The position numbers and the translations under genes are program-made. This document shows, piece by piece, positions 44,567 through 52,283 of a stretch of 64,000 nucleotides of DNA. Numbering within the stretch: the first letter of the stretch is position 1; each line of letters starts with the position of its first letter. The notes under the pieces were generated by a model. It was not told where the DNA came from, did not search any database, and saw only the letters and a list, made by a program, of their open reading frames with translations. This stretch comes from CF-167 sp963695195. GTDB taxonomy: Bacteria; Chloroflexota; Limnocylindria; QHBO01. Location: assembly GCA_963695195.1 (NCBI GenBank), contig CAVOGE010000007.1, forward strand, positions 682,001 to 746,000, in the 5' to 3' direction.

Positions 44567-45166
44567 ATGAGGACCACGGTCACGGCCCGAAACTTCGAAT
44601 TGAACGATGCCCTGCGCGGGCAGATCGAGCGGAAGCTGCACCGATTGGAGCGGATTGCGCACGCGGACGCCCATGCTGAGGTGGAGCTGATCGCGAACGC
44701 CTCGCGGGCGGCGGAATCGGCAAACACGGCGGAGGTCACGCTGGTCAGCAACGGCAGCGTGATGCGCTCGGTCGGCGCCGGTCCCACCATGCTGGCCGCA
44801 CTTGACGGCCTGATCGACAAGCTGACGCGGCAGGTGGTGCGTTCCCGCGAGCGGCCGCGACGAGTTCGCGAACGCCACTTCGACGAGGGACGCGAGGTGT
44901 TGGCGCGTGCGGCATCGGGCACCACGGACCCCGGAGGCGAGGCGCCCATGGCGTCGGTTGCCGGCCCGTCGGTGGTCAAAGTCAAGCGTTACGACATGGT
45001 CCCGATGTTCGAGGAGGACGCGATCCTGCGGATGGAGGAGCTGGGGCACGCCTTCTTTGTCTTCCTCAACGCGGAGAGCGACGGGATCTGCGTGGTGTAC
45101 CGACAGGCGGCCGGCGGGTACGGGATGATCGAGCCGGTCATGCCGTCTGCGGGGAGGGGCGGCTGA
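44567..45166 (+). CDS. hpf: Long-form ribosome hibernation promoting factor
   Basis: 199 residues with GGAGGA before ATG 44567. The N-terminal S30AE/RaiA domain (about 1-105) starts TVTARNFELNDALRGQIERKL. A linker leads to the C-terminal dimerisation domain (about 140-195) with VVKVKRYDMVPMFEEDAILRMEELGHAFFVFLN. Long HPF alone can pair 70S ribosomes into inactive 100S dimers in stationary phase. TACCGT at 44530-44535 may be the -10 box. Confidence 0.92.
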   Translation: MRTTVTARNFELNDALRGQIERKLHRLERIAHADAHAEVELIANASRAAESANTAEVTLVSNGSVMRSVGAGPTMLAALDGLIDKLTRQVVRSRERPRRVRERHFDEGREVLARAASGTTDPGGEAPMASVAGPSVVKVKRYDMVPMFEEDAILRMEELGHAFFVFLNAESDGICVVYRQAAGGYGMIEPVMPSAGRGG

Positions 45167-45193
45167 GCGCGGGCTCGGCGGCCGGCGCGGTCG

Positions 45194-45328
45194 TTACTGA
45201 CCGAGCGTCGGGAGGACAAGCAGCGCCGCCACGATCGCGATCAGCGCGACGAAGAAGACCGCCAGGGCGACTGACAGCAGGTCGAGGCTCGCCGGCGGCC
45301 CCGGCACTGCTTTGCGCTCGTCATCCAT
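45194..45328 (-). CDS. Small membrane protein (44 aa)
   Basis: ATG 45328 lies 7 nt after TACGGT (45336-45341, minus strand), a leaderless arrangement that supports a real gene. A charged and Pro-rich start is followed by one strong helix (about 17-42). Its start codon overlaps that of the divergent endonuclease IV gene in a CATG palindrome. Function unknown. Confidence 0.5.
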   Translation of the reverse strand: MDDERKAVPGPPASLDLLSVALAVFFVALIAIVAALLVLPTLGQ

Positions 45329-46307
45329 GCCCCGCACCGTAGCACGGGCGGAGCCCCGCCGACGGCTCACCTGGCCGCCGACCGCGCCGCGGGTCGGGAT
45401 CCACCTGGGGGTCGCCGGCGGGCTGCTGCGGGCGGCGCGGCGGGCGCGGCAGATCGGTGCGACCACGCTCCAGATCTTCTCCGACAACCCGACCGTCTGG
45501 CGACGACGGCCAGGGCCGCGGCCAGACGCGACGATCTTCGTCGCGTACTGCGCCGCAGAGGGGATCACCCCCATCGCCGTCCACGCGAGCTACCTGATCA
45601 ACCTGGCGGGGGCTGCTGAGCCGTTCGCCAGCCGGTCGGTCGCGGGGCTGATCCACGAGCTACAGCGCGCTCCCGCGTACGGGGCGTCGCTGGTGAACAC
45701 GCACATCGGGTCGCACCGCGGGGAGGGATCGGAGGCCGGCCTGCAACGGATCTCGGCCCGCGTCGCGGCGGTCCTGGCCGAGGTGCCGGCCGGAGTGCGC
45801 CTCGTGCTCGAGAACTCGTCAGGCGGCGGCGACTCGCTCGGGTCGACGCTCGAGGACCTGGCGCGGATCCTCGACGCGATACCTGGTGAGGCAGGATCGC
45901 TGGCGTTCTGCCTGGATACCGCCCACCTGTGGGGAGCGGGCTACGACATCTCGGCGCCGGAAGGCGCATCGGCGGTGCTGGATCGATTCGACGAGCTGAT
46001 CGGGCTCGATCGCCTGGCACTCGTCCACCTAAACGACTCGAAGTCGGTGCTCGGATCGCGTGGAGACCGGCATCAGCATGTCGGGGCGGGGAATATCGGC
46101 GCGGTCGGCCTATCCGCGCTGCTGCGGGATCCGCGGTTACCGGGCCAGACGGCCTTCGTGATGGAGACGCCGGGGGCCGATGAAGGCTACGACGCGGTCA
46201 ACATGCGACGCGCACGCCTGCTCTACGACGGGAAGACGGACCTGCCCACGCTCACGGCTCGGCGGAGCGGAACCAGGGCGGGACCCGTGGTCAGGCGCCC
46301 CGTCTGA
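45327..46307 (+). CDS. nfo: Endonuclease IV (AP endonuclease)
   Basis: 326 residues from ATG 45327 (a TTG at 45312 would add five). A TIM-barrel AP endonuclease: GIHLGVAGGLLRAARRARQIG, FSDNPTVW, VHASYLINLA, NTHIGSHRG, LENSSGGG, CLDTAHLWGAGYD, VHLNDSK and METPG contribute the expected zinc-binding His, Glu and Asp residues. It cuts DNA at abasic sites in base-excision repair. The start has a ~25-residue basic extension. Its end overlaps the convergent XRE gene by 17 nt. Confidence 0.92.
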   Translation: MPRTVARAEPRRRLTWPPTAPRVGIHLGVAGGLLRAARRARQIGATTLQIFSDNPTVWRRRPGPRPDATIFVAYCAAEGITPIAVHASYLINLAGAAEPFASRSVAGLIHELQRAPAYGASLVNTHIGSHRGEGSEAGLQRISARVAAVLAEVPAGVRLVLENSSGGGDSLGSTLEDLARILDAIPGEAGSLAFCLDTAHLWGAGYDISAPEGASAVLDRFDELIGLDRLALVHLNDSKSVLGSRGDRHQHVGAGNIGAVGLSALLRDPRLPGQTAFVMETPGADEGYDAVNMRRARLLYDGKTDLPTLTARRSGTRAGPVVRRPV

Positions 46308-46728
46308 TCCTGGCGGGCGCCAGTTCGTGGCCGTTGCCACCGTTGCCCTGGCCGTTCCCGCCGTTGCCGCTCTCGCCGATGCGGCGGGTGCGGTGGGAGA
46401 TGTAGACCTGCATCAGGTCGTGGACGTCGCCCTCGTTGAGGACGTCGTCGCCGCGCAGCGCGTACTCGACGCGGGCGGTCGGAAGCTGCTGACGAGCGGA
46501 CATGCTGGCAAAGTAGGCGGGCCCGTCGTCTTCCTCGCCGATCTCGCGCAGCCCGCGCGCCAGCCTGGTGGCCGTGCCGAGCGACGGCATCCGGTCGCCC
46601 TTGATCAGCCGGGAGATGGTCGAGTGATCGACCCCCGACTGCAGGGCCAGCTGACGCTGGCTCATCTTCTTCTCCTTCAGCTGGCCGCGAAGCCAGCTGT
46701 TGAAGGAGTGCGGCGTCTGGAACGTCAT
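46291..46728 (-). CDS. XRE-family transcriptional regulator with Gly/Asn-rich tail
   Basis: 145 residues from ATG 46728. HTH of the lambda-repressor type (about 15-75): KKMSQRQLALQSGVDHSTIS, then RLIKGDRMPSLGTATRLARGL. The middle is unassigned and the tail is a GNGGNGQGNGGNG run followed by basic residues. Its 3' end overlaps nfo. The 167-nt gap upstream shows no gene or clear signal. Target genes unknown. Confidence 0.75.
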   Translation of the reverse strand: MTFQTPHSFNSWLRGQLKEKKMSQRQLALQSGVDHSTISRLIKGDRMPSLGTATRLARGLREIGEEDDGPAYFASMSARQQLPTARVEYALRGDDVLNEGDVHDLMQVYISHRTRRIGESGNGGNGQGNGGNGHELAPARIRRGA

Positions 46729-46895
46729 GCGGCCTATCCATGCGCTGCCGCCCACCTGGTCGCGTCAATCGCCGGGTGGTGCGTGCGAGCAACCGCAGAA
46801 TCGCAGCGGGGGGCCATCCCCTCAATGGGAGAAAGGTACCGACCGGCTGCGGCAAGCGGCGCATCCCGATGCCGACAGGCATCCGCGACGCAGAC

Positions 46896-47961
46896 TCAGG
46901 ACGGTCCCTCGGGCACGGGATCGGCGCCTGCATCCACGTCGCCATTGACCGCTCGCCCGTGCGCGCGGCGCACCTTGGTCGAGAAGGCGTACAGGATCCC
47001 GCCAAGGATGATCACGGTCAGGATGCTGATCGCCCGATCGGTGAGCGCCACCGCCACGGCGGGCTCGCCCAGGACCCCGTACAGCGCCAGCGCGCCGACG
47101 ATCCCCGCCTCCACGAACCCGACACCGGCGGGCGTCAGCGGGATGGCGGTCAGCAGGGATGCGGCCAGCGCCACGAAGAGCGAGGCGCTGATCCCCAGGT
47201 TCGCCCCGGGCAGATCCAGGGCGCGAATCACGAAGAAGAGGCGGAGCCCCTCGAAGAGCCAGATGAGCACCGTCAGCAGCCCGATGACCGGCACGCTCCG
47301 ACTCGTGAGCGCCCCGGTGCTCCCCTCGTGGAACCGTTCGTAGAGGTCGGCCACCCGCACCGGCAGGATCCGCGTCAGCCGGGCACCGAAGTAGTTCAGG
47401 GCGATCACCAGCAGGATCAGCACCGCGGCAACCACGAAGCCGGCGAGGAAGAGGGCATCGATCTGGGGGGTCGAGCGTCCCCGGAAGCTCCAGAAGCCGG
47501 CGGCCAGGGCGAGCCCGAAGATGACCACGATGTCGGCGATCCGCTCGATGAAGATGGTCCCCACGGTGCGTGACAGCGACCCGCCGTAGTTCCCCTTGAG
47601 CAGGTAGGCCCGATACAGGTCCCCCAGCTTGGCGGGCACGAGGCAGTTCACGAACCAGCTGAGGAAGAGCATCTCGGTCGCGTCGCGCACATGCAGCGAG
47701 GTGCCGACGCGACGGAGCACGAACGCCCAGCGCAGCCCGCGCAGCGGGAAGGTCGCGTAGTAGGAGAGGAACGCCAGCATGAGGAGCAGCGGGTCGGCAC
47801 CGGCGATCTGCCCCCAGGTTGCGCCGAAGTCGATGTTCAGCACCACCCGGAAGAGGAGGAACAGGATCGCCATCCCGAAGACGAATCGACCCAATGGTGC
47901 GCACGTTGAGGAAGCGCCGGGCCAGGCTGACCTCGCGCTCGGAGATCGGCTCGCGGGTCAT
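46896..47961 (-). CDS. Flippase-like (LPG-synthase transmembrane domain) protein, apparent frameshift
   Basis: The downstream frame (from about 47894) encodes a multi-pass protein of the lysylphosphatidylglycerol-synthase transmembrane/AglD-like family: FLSYYATFPLRGLRWAFVLRR, FLSWFVNCLVPAKLGDLYRAYLL, AIPLTPAGVGFVEAGIVGAL. The natural start is ATG 47961, whose frame overlaps the PHP gene stop (ATGA) and reads REVSLARRFLNVRTIG before leaving frame at the GGG near 47890-47892. Removing one G joins the two frames into a normal family N-terminus. So either a sequencing error or a real mutation. The family is linked to lipid or polyprenyl-lipid handling in the membrane. About 345 residues if corrected. 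Confidence 0.8.
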
Positions 47962-48731
47962 CGGTGCAGCGCGCGACGAACGGCCTTGGAGGCAACCGCC
48001 CAGCGGGTGGTGAGATGGATCAGCTTCGTGGAGCGCGTGCCGTGCCACTCGTTCAGCGGCAGCGCCGCCCGCAACTCGTCGGCAGTCTCGAAGGCGGGCA
48101 GCGCGTTGACGCTCATCGCCACCTCGGGCGCGGAGTGGGTATCGGAACAGGCGATGCCGGGAATGCCGAAGCGGGCGGCAAGCTCCTGTGCCTGCAGGTT
48201 GTGGCGCCCAAACGTGACGCGGCTGTTGAAGACCTCGATGGCGTCGATCTTGCCGGCCTCGGCCAGGGCGAGGAGGGGCGCCTCGCGAATGTGCGAGCGG
48301 CGGAACGGATCGTACGGATGCGGGACGAAGACGAGGCCGCCCTGCCCGTGGATCGCATCGGCCGTCTCGTCGGCGGACAAGCCGGGCGAGATGGTGCTTG
48401 TCAGGAAGACGCCGACGATCTCGCCATCGGCGCTCGAAACCTCTTCGCCGAGGACGATCTGCAGCCGGTCATCCAGCCCCATCGCGGTAACGCGGTTGCG
48501 GACCACCACCGCCCCCTCGACGTTGTTGTGATTGGTGATCGCGACGTGGGTCAGGCCCCGTTCGATGGCGAGGCGAATGTATCGGTCTTCGTGGAGGATC
48601 GAGTCACGGCTGTGCCGCGTGTGCACGTGGAAGTCGGCGAACGCCAGCGAGCGGCCGGCCACCCGGTCGGCCACCGCGGCGCCGTGCTCCCGGACCGAGA
48701 CGGCCGTGGCGGCCGGAGCCGCCACCTTCAC
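47958..48731 (-). CDS. PHP-domain metal-dependent phosphoesterase
   Basis: 257 residues from GTG 48731, which overlaps the mreB stop (GTGA). The PHP metal motifs are present in order: DFHVHTRHSRDS, HVAITNHNN, VLGEEVSS, VFVPHPYDPFRR, EVFNSR and CSDTHSAPE. PHP proteins hydrolyse phosphoesters such as nucleotides or phosphorylated amino-acid precursors. The coupling on both sides suggests mreB-PHP-flippase is one operon. Substrate unknown. Confidence 0.87.
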   Translation of the reverse strand: MKVAAPAATAVSVREHGAAVADRVAGRSLAFADFHVHTRHSRDSILHEDRYIRLAIERGLTHVAITNHNNVEGAVVVRNRVTAMGLDDRLQIVLGEEVSSADGEIVGVFLTSTISPGLSADETADAIHGQGGLVFVPHPYDPFRRSHIREAPLLALAEAGKIDAIEVFNSRVTFGRHNLQAQELAARFGIPGIACSDTHSAPEVAMSVNALPAFETADELRAALPLNEWHGTRSTKLIHLTTRWAVASKAVRRALHR

Positions 48732-49723
48732 GAGCCGCTCACCAGGCTCTTGCGGAACGAGTGGAAGTGCTCGAGCGCCATCCCGGTGCCGACCGCCACG
48801 CAGTTGAGGGCGTTGTCCGCGACGTGGCACGGGATGCCGGTCACCTGGGTCAGCATCGTGTCGAGATTGCGCAGCAGCGACCCGCCGCCGGTCATCACCA
48901 TTCCCTTGTCGATGATGTCGCTGCTCAGCTCCGGAGGCGTCTGCTCGAGCACGTTGCGCACCGCGGTGATGATCTGGGCCAGCGGCGTCTCGATCGCCTC
49001 GGTCACCTCGGTCGAGCTGATCGGGATGGTGCGGGGCAGGCCGGCGATCATGTCGCGCCCCTTCACCTCGACCGTCATCGGCTCCTCCAGCGGAAGCGCC
49101 GACCCGACCGCGATCTTGACCTCCTCGGCGGTGCGCTCGCCGATCATCAGGTTGTACTTGCGCCGGATGTAGTTGGCGATCGCCTCGTCGAACTTCGTGC
49201 CGCCCACGCGGACCGAGTCGGCGACCACGATTCCGCCCAGGGCGATCACCGCGATCTCGGTGGTGCCCCCACCGATGTCCACGATCATGTTCCCCGACGG
49301 CCCGGAGATCGGAACGTTGGCGCCGATCGCGGCGGCCAGGGGCTCCTCGATCAGGTAGGCGTCGCGCGCGCCGGCCTTCAGTGCCGCATCCCGAACGGCA
49401 CGCTTCTCGACGCTCGTCACGCCGGTCGGGACGCTGATCATCACGTCGGGCTTGAAGATGCGCACCCGCGCCACCTTGTTGATGACATAGCGGAGCATCG
49501 CCTCCGTGATGAGGTAATCGGCGATCACCCCGTCGCGCATCGGCCGGATGGCCCGCACGTTGCCGGGAGTGCGCCCGATCATCTCGCGCGCCTCCTCGCC
49601 GACCGCCACCAGTCGGTTGTCGTCGTCACTGATGGCCACCACGGATGGCTCGTTGAGGACGACGCCCTTGCCCTGGACGTAGACCAGGATGTTGGCGGTG
49701 CCGAGGTCGATGCCGATCTTCAT
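48728..49723 (-). CDS. mreB: Rod-shape-determining protein MreB
   Basis: 331 residues. Actin-fold nucleotide motifs: IGIDLGTANILVYVQGKGVV, IEEPLAAAIGANVPI, MIVDIGGGTTEIAV and VMTGGGSLLRN. MreB forms membrane-linked filaments that guide peptidoglycan synthesis, which indicates a rod-like or shaped walled cell. The gene follows murA as in many Gram-positive genomes. A TATACT box (49768-49773, minus strand) about 44 nt before the start is a likely -10 element. mreC/mreD are not adjacent. Confidence 0.95.
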   Translation of the reverse strand: MKIGIDLGTANILVYVQGKGVVLNEPSVVAISDDDNRLVAVGEEAREMIGRTPGNVRAIRPMRDGVIADYLITEAMLRYVINKVARVRIFKPDVMISVPTGVTSVEKRAVRDAALKAGARDAYLIEEPLAAAIGANVPISGPSGNMIVDIGGGTTEIAVIALGGIVVADSVRVGGTKFDEAIANYIRRKYNLMIGERTAEEVKIAVGSALPLEEPMTVEVKGRDMIAGLPRTIPISSTEVTEAIETPLAQIITAVRNVLEQTPPELSSDIIDKGMVMTGGGSLLRNLDTMLTQVTGIPCHVADNALNCVAVGTGMALEHFHSFRKSLVSGS

Positions 49724-49798
49724 GCGCGCGTGCTGCGTCCTTCGCGAGTGAGCCTGGGGCGACCGAGAGTATACCGATGCGCCCGAGTCACCCGGCGC

Positions 49799-51073
49799 TC
49801 AGGCGTCGATGCGGGTGATCCGCGCGCCGAGCGCGACCAGCTTCGATTCGATCGCCTCGTAGCCGCGGTCCACGTGCTCAACGCCGGAGATGACACTCGT
49901 ATCGCTGGCCGACAACGCCGCGAGGATCATTGTTGCCCCGGCGCGCAGGTCGGCGATCTCCACCTCGCGCCCGTGGAGCGGGGTCGGGCCGGCGATGTGC
50001 GCCCTCCGCTCGTCGAGCGCCTCGATGACGGCACCCATCTTCACCAGCTCCATCGTGTAGTCGAGGCGGTCCTCGTAGATCGTCTCGTGGATGGAGGAGA
50101 CGCCGTCTGCCTGCGTCATCAGCACGGCCAGCGGCGCCTGCAGGTCGGTCGCGAATCCGGGGTAGGGTTGGGTCTCGACATCGGCAGGGCGGTAGGCGTC
50201 GGCAGCGCGGACGCGCAGGCCGTCGTCGGTCGTCTCGATGTCGACGCCCATGCCGGCGACCGTCTCGGTGAACGAGCCCATGTGCGCCGGCTCGACGCCG
50301 CGGATGGCGATGTCGCCGCCGGTGACCGCCGCGGCGATGGCGAACGTGCCCGCCTCGAGCCGATCGCCGATCACGCGGTGCTCGACGCCGTGCAGCCGAT
50401 CGACGCCCTCGATCTCGAGCCGATGCGGTGCGGTCCGCTCGATCTTCGCCCCCATCGCGCGCAGCATGGCGATCAGGTCGTCGACCTCCGGCTCCTGCGC
50501 AGCGTTGGAGATCACCGTGGTCCCCTTCGCCAGCGTCGCCGCCAGCATGGCGTTCTCGGTGCCCATGACGGTGATGTACGGGAACTCGATGTGCGCGCCT
50601 CGCAGTCCCGAGGGCGCCTCGGCGAAGTAGTAGCCGTTCTTGTATTCGATCTCGGCGCCGAGGGTGTGCATCGCCTCGACGTGCAGGTCGACCGGCCGCC
50701 GACCGATCCGGTCCCCGCCGGGGTTGCTGATGATCACCCGCCCGAAGCGTGTGAGCAACGGGCCGAGCAGGATGAAGCTGGACCGCATCTTCATGGCCGC
50801 CTCGAGCGGCACGAAGAGCCAGTCGGCGGCACCGGCCCGCATCTCCAGGACGCCCTCGCCGGCCGCGCCGTCGGTGCGCTCGACGTCGAAGCCGATGTCG
50901 CTCATGGTGCGGGCCATGATCCGCACGTCGCTGATCTGCGGGACATTGGTCAGGCGGCACGACTCGTCGGTCAGCACGGCAGCGGCCATCATCTTGAGCA
51001 CGGCGTTCTTGGCGCCGGCGATGCGCACCTCGCCGCGCAGCGGCGTGCCCCCGGTGACGATGAACTTCTGCAC
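49799..51073 (-). CDS. murA: UDP-N-acetylglucosamine 1-carboxyvinyltransferase (Cys-to-Asp variant)
   Basis: 424 residues from GTG 51073; TAGACT ends 7 nt upstream (leaderless). EPSP-synthase fold with GTPLRGEVRIAGAKNAVLKM at the start (Lys22-type). MurA joins enolpyruvate to UDP-GlcNAc, the first committed step of peptidoglycan. The active-site loop normally reads PGGC; here it is NPGGDRIGRRPVDLH with Asp at about residue 121. Natural Asp variants (Mycobacterium, Chlamydia, Borrelia) are active and not inhibited by fosfomycin, so the same is expected here. Confidence 0.94.
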   Translation of the reverse strand: MQKFIVTGGTPLRGEVRIAGAKNAVLKMMAAAVLTDESCRLTNVPQISDVRIMARTMSDIGFDVERTDGAAGEGVLEMRAGAADWLFVPLEAAMKMRSSFILLGPLLTRFGRVIISNPGGDRIGRRPVDLHVEAMHTLGAEIEYKNGYYFAEAPSGLRGAHIEFPYITVMGTENAMLAATLAKGTTVISNAAQEPEVDDLIAMLRAMGAKIERTAPHRLEIEGVDRLHGVEHRVIGDRLEAGTFAIAAAVTGGDIAIRGVEPAHMGSFTETVAGMGVDIETTDDGLRVRAADAYRPADVETQPYPGFATDLQAPLAVLMTQADGVSSIHETIYEDRLDYTMELVKMGAVIEALDERRAHIAGPTPLHGREVEIADLRAGATMILAALSASDTSVISGVEHVDRGYEAIESKLVALGARITRIDA

Positions 51074-51080
51074 GATGGCC

Positions 51081-51086
51081 AGTCTA
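51081..51086 (-). promoter_or_regulatory. -10 box of murA (leaderless)
   Basis: TAGACT on the minus strand ends 7 nt before the murA GTG; no ribosome-binding sequence fits between. Confidence 0.5.
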
Positions 51087-51091
51087 CCGCC

Positions 51092-51418
51092 CTAGGTGGG
51101 CCACGCCTCTTTCCACTCGTGCGGGCCTCGGTGGTGACCGTCGCACAGGCCAACCCGGCCGCCCATGTGGCGCGAGGGGAGGAAGGGCTGCATGCCGTCC
51201 TCGAACGGCGTGGGGGCGGAGTTGCAGAGCATGTAGCGTCGGTCCCTGGCCCATTCGTAGGCGTGGTCAGCGGAGCAGAAGGCATAGCCTTTGGTGAAGT
51301 TGGCGCTCTGGCCGGGAGCTGGCATCCCGGGAAGACCGATCGGTCCCGACTCTCGCACGATCTCGATTCGCACCGGCAGCAGCGGGAAGCGCGCCCCGCA
51401 GTGATCGCAGGACTGCAT
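51092..51418 (-). CDS. Conserved-looking small zinc-binding protein
   Basis: 108 residues. Potential metal sites: SCDHCGARF at the start, FCSADHAYEW in the middle, and GLCDGHHRGPHEW near the end; Cys and His content is high for the length. No family recognised. ATG overlaps the stop of the 62-residue gene upstream (TGATG), so they are cotranscribed. Possibly a nucleic-acid-binding or redox protein. Confidence 0.65.
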   Translation of the reverse strand: MQSCDHCGARFPLLPVRIEIVRESGPIGLPGMPAPGQSANFTKGYAFCSADHAYEWARDRRYMLCNSAPTPFEDGMQPFLPSRHMGGRVGLCDGHHRGPHEWKEAWPT

Positions 51419-51606
51419 CAGCCCAGGTAGTGGTCGCCATCGTCGCGCGAGTGGCGCTCGACGAAGGTCGGATCATCGTTGGGGTCCTCGCCGGGGGGCG
51501 AGCCGCGGTGCGGCGCAAAGTCGACCGGACAGATGAACGGGTACTCGCGGCTGATCTTGCGCAGCTCCTGCATCCGGCGGAACGGCTTGTCGGCCTTGTC
51601 AGTCAT
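51418..51606 (-). CDS. Small acidic protein (62 aa)
   Basis: ATG 51606 lies 7 nt after TAGCAT (51614-51619, minus strand), and the stop overlaps the next gene, so translation is likely. Sequence is polar: a basic helix (FRRMQELRKIS) then REYPFICPVDFAPHRG and a Pro/Asp-rich tail. No family recognised. Confidence 0.55.
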   Translation of the reverse strand: MTDKADKPFRRMQELRKISREYPFICPVDFAPHRGSPPGEDPNDDPTFVERHSRDDGDHYLG

Positions 51607-51868
51607 GGGCGGGATGCTACCCGATGCCGGGCCGCGTGCCGGGCAGCACCGGGGAGCACCGGGGAGCGCATCCTCCGCGATGCTCCTGCGGTCATGCTCC
51701 GGCAGTCACCGGGTGGCTACAACGGGCAATGAACGGCGTCTACGTGACCCCGACGCACGCACGGTGACCATTCGGCCATCGAACGGGTCATCCCCCGCGC
51801 ATCTTGGCCGTTGTAGCCACGAGGTGACCGGGCCCGACAAGGATCGTGGCGCGCGGAGGTGAACGACC
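51607..51868. other. Gap after the atp operon with hairpin and long inverted repeat
   Basis: No gene is seen. It holds a tandem AGCACCGGGG repeat (about 51645-51667), an imperfect hairpin with GGAGC/GCTCC arms near 51663-51690, and the long inverted repeat 51705-51828. One or more of these probably ends the atp transcript. Confidence 0.5.
51705..51828. repeat. 124-bp element with 25-bp imperfect terminal inverted repeats
   Basis: Left arm 51705-51729 and right arm 51804-51828 pair at 22 of 25 positions (shared core TGGCTACAACGG, outer GTCACC). The 74-nt centre has no reading frame of note. Layout fits a MITE-like element or a long RNA hairpin; no clear target duplication is seen. Confidence 0.5.
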
Positions 51869-52279
51869 CTAGCCGCGGCTCCGGCGCCGCGTGGCGATGC
51901 GCTCGCGCATGAGGGCCGTCTGCAGCGCAGCCCGCACGCGCGCAAGGTCCACCGCGTCGTGCACCTCGCCAAGCTCGGCCTCCGCCTTGCGCCGCGCTTC
52001 GACGGCTTTCGCCTCGTCGATCTCATCGGAGTGCTCGGCAAGGTCGGCCATCACGATCACCTTATCCGAGCGGACCTCCACGAACCCACCGGAGATGAAG
52101 ATCGCCTGCTCGGTGCCGGCCTTCTTGATTCGCAGCTCACCGATGCCGAGGGCGCTGATCAGCCGGGTGTGGTGCGGCAGGATGCCCAGCTCACCGTCGA
52201 TGCCGGGCACCGTCACCATGTCCACCTCGTCGGAGTAGGTGCGACGCTCGGGGCTGACGATCTCCAGCTGGAGTGGCAT
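51869..52279 (-). CDS. atpC: ATP synthase epsilon subunit
   Basis: 136 residues, normal length. The N-terminal beta domain has LEIVSPERRTYSDEVDMVTVPG and GELGILPHHTRLISAL; a two-helix C-terminal part follows (LAEHSDEIDEAKAVEARRKAEA). It couples the F1 rotor to Fo and can inhibit ATP hydrolysis. Last gene of the atp operon, 4 nt after atpD. Confidence 0.94.
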   Translation of the reverse strand: MPLQLEIVSPERRTYSDEVDMVTVPGIDGELGILPHHTRLISALGIGELRIKKAGTEQAIFISGGFVEVRSDKVIVMADLAEHSDEIDEAKAVEARRKAEAELGEVHDAVDLARVRAALQTALMRERIATRRRSRG

Positions 52280-52283
52280 CGGC

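Noticed and set aside
48761..51430. 889-residue plus-strand open frame across mreB and murA
   Set aside because: It is an antisense frame of two clear genes, with His/Asp/Arg-rich composition typical of GC-rich shadow frames.
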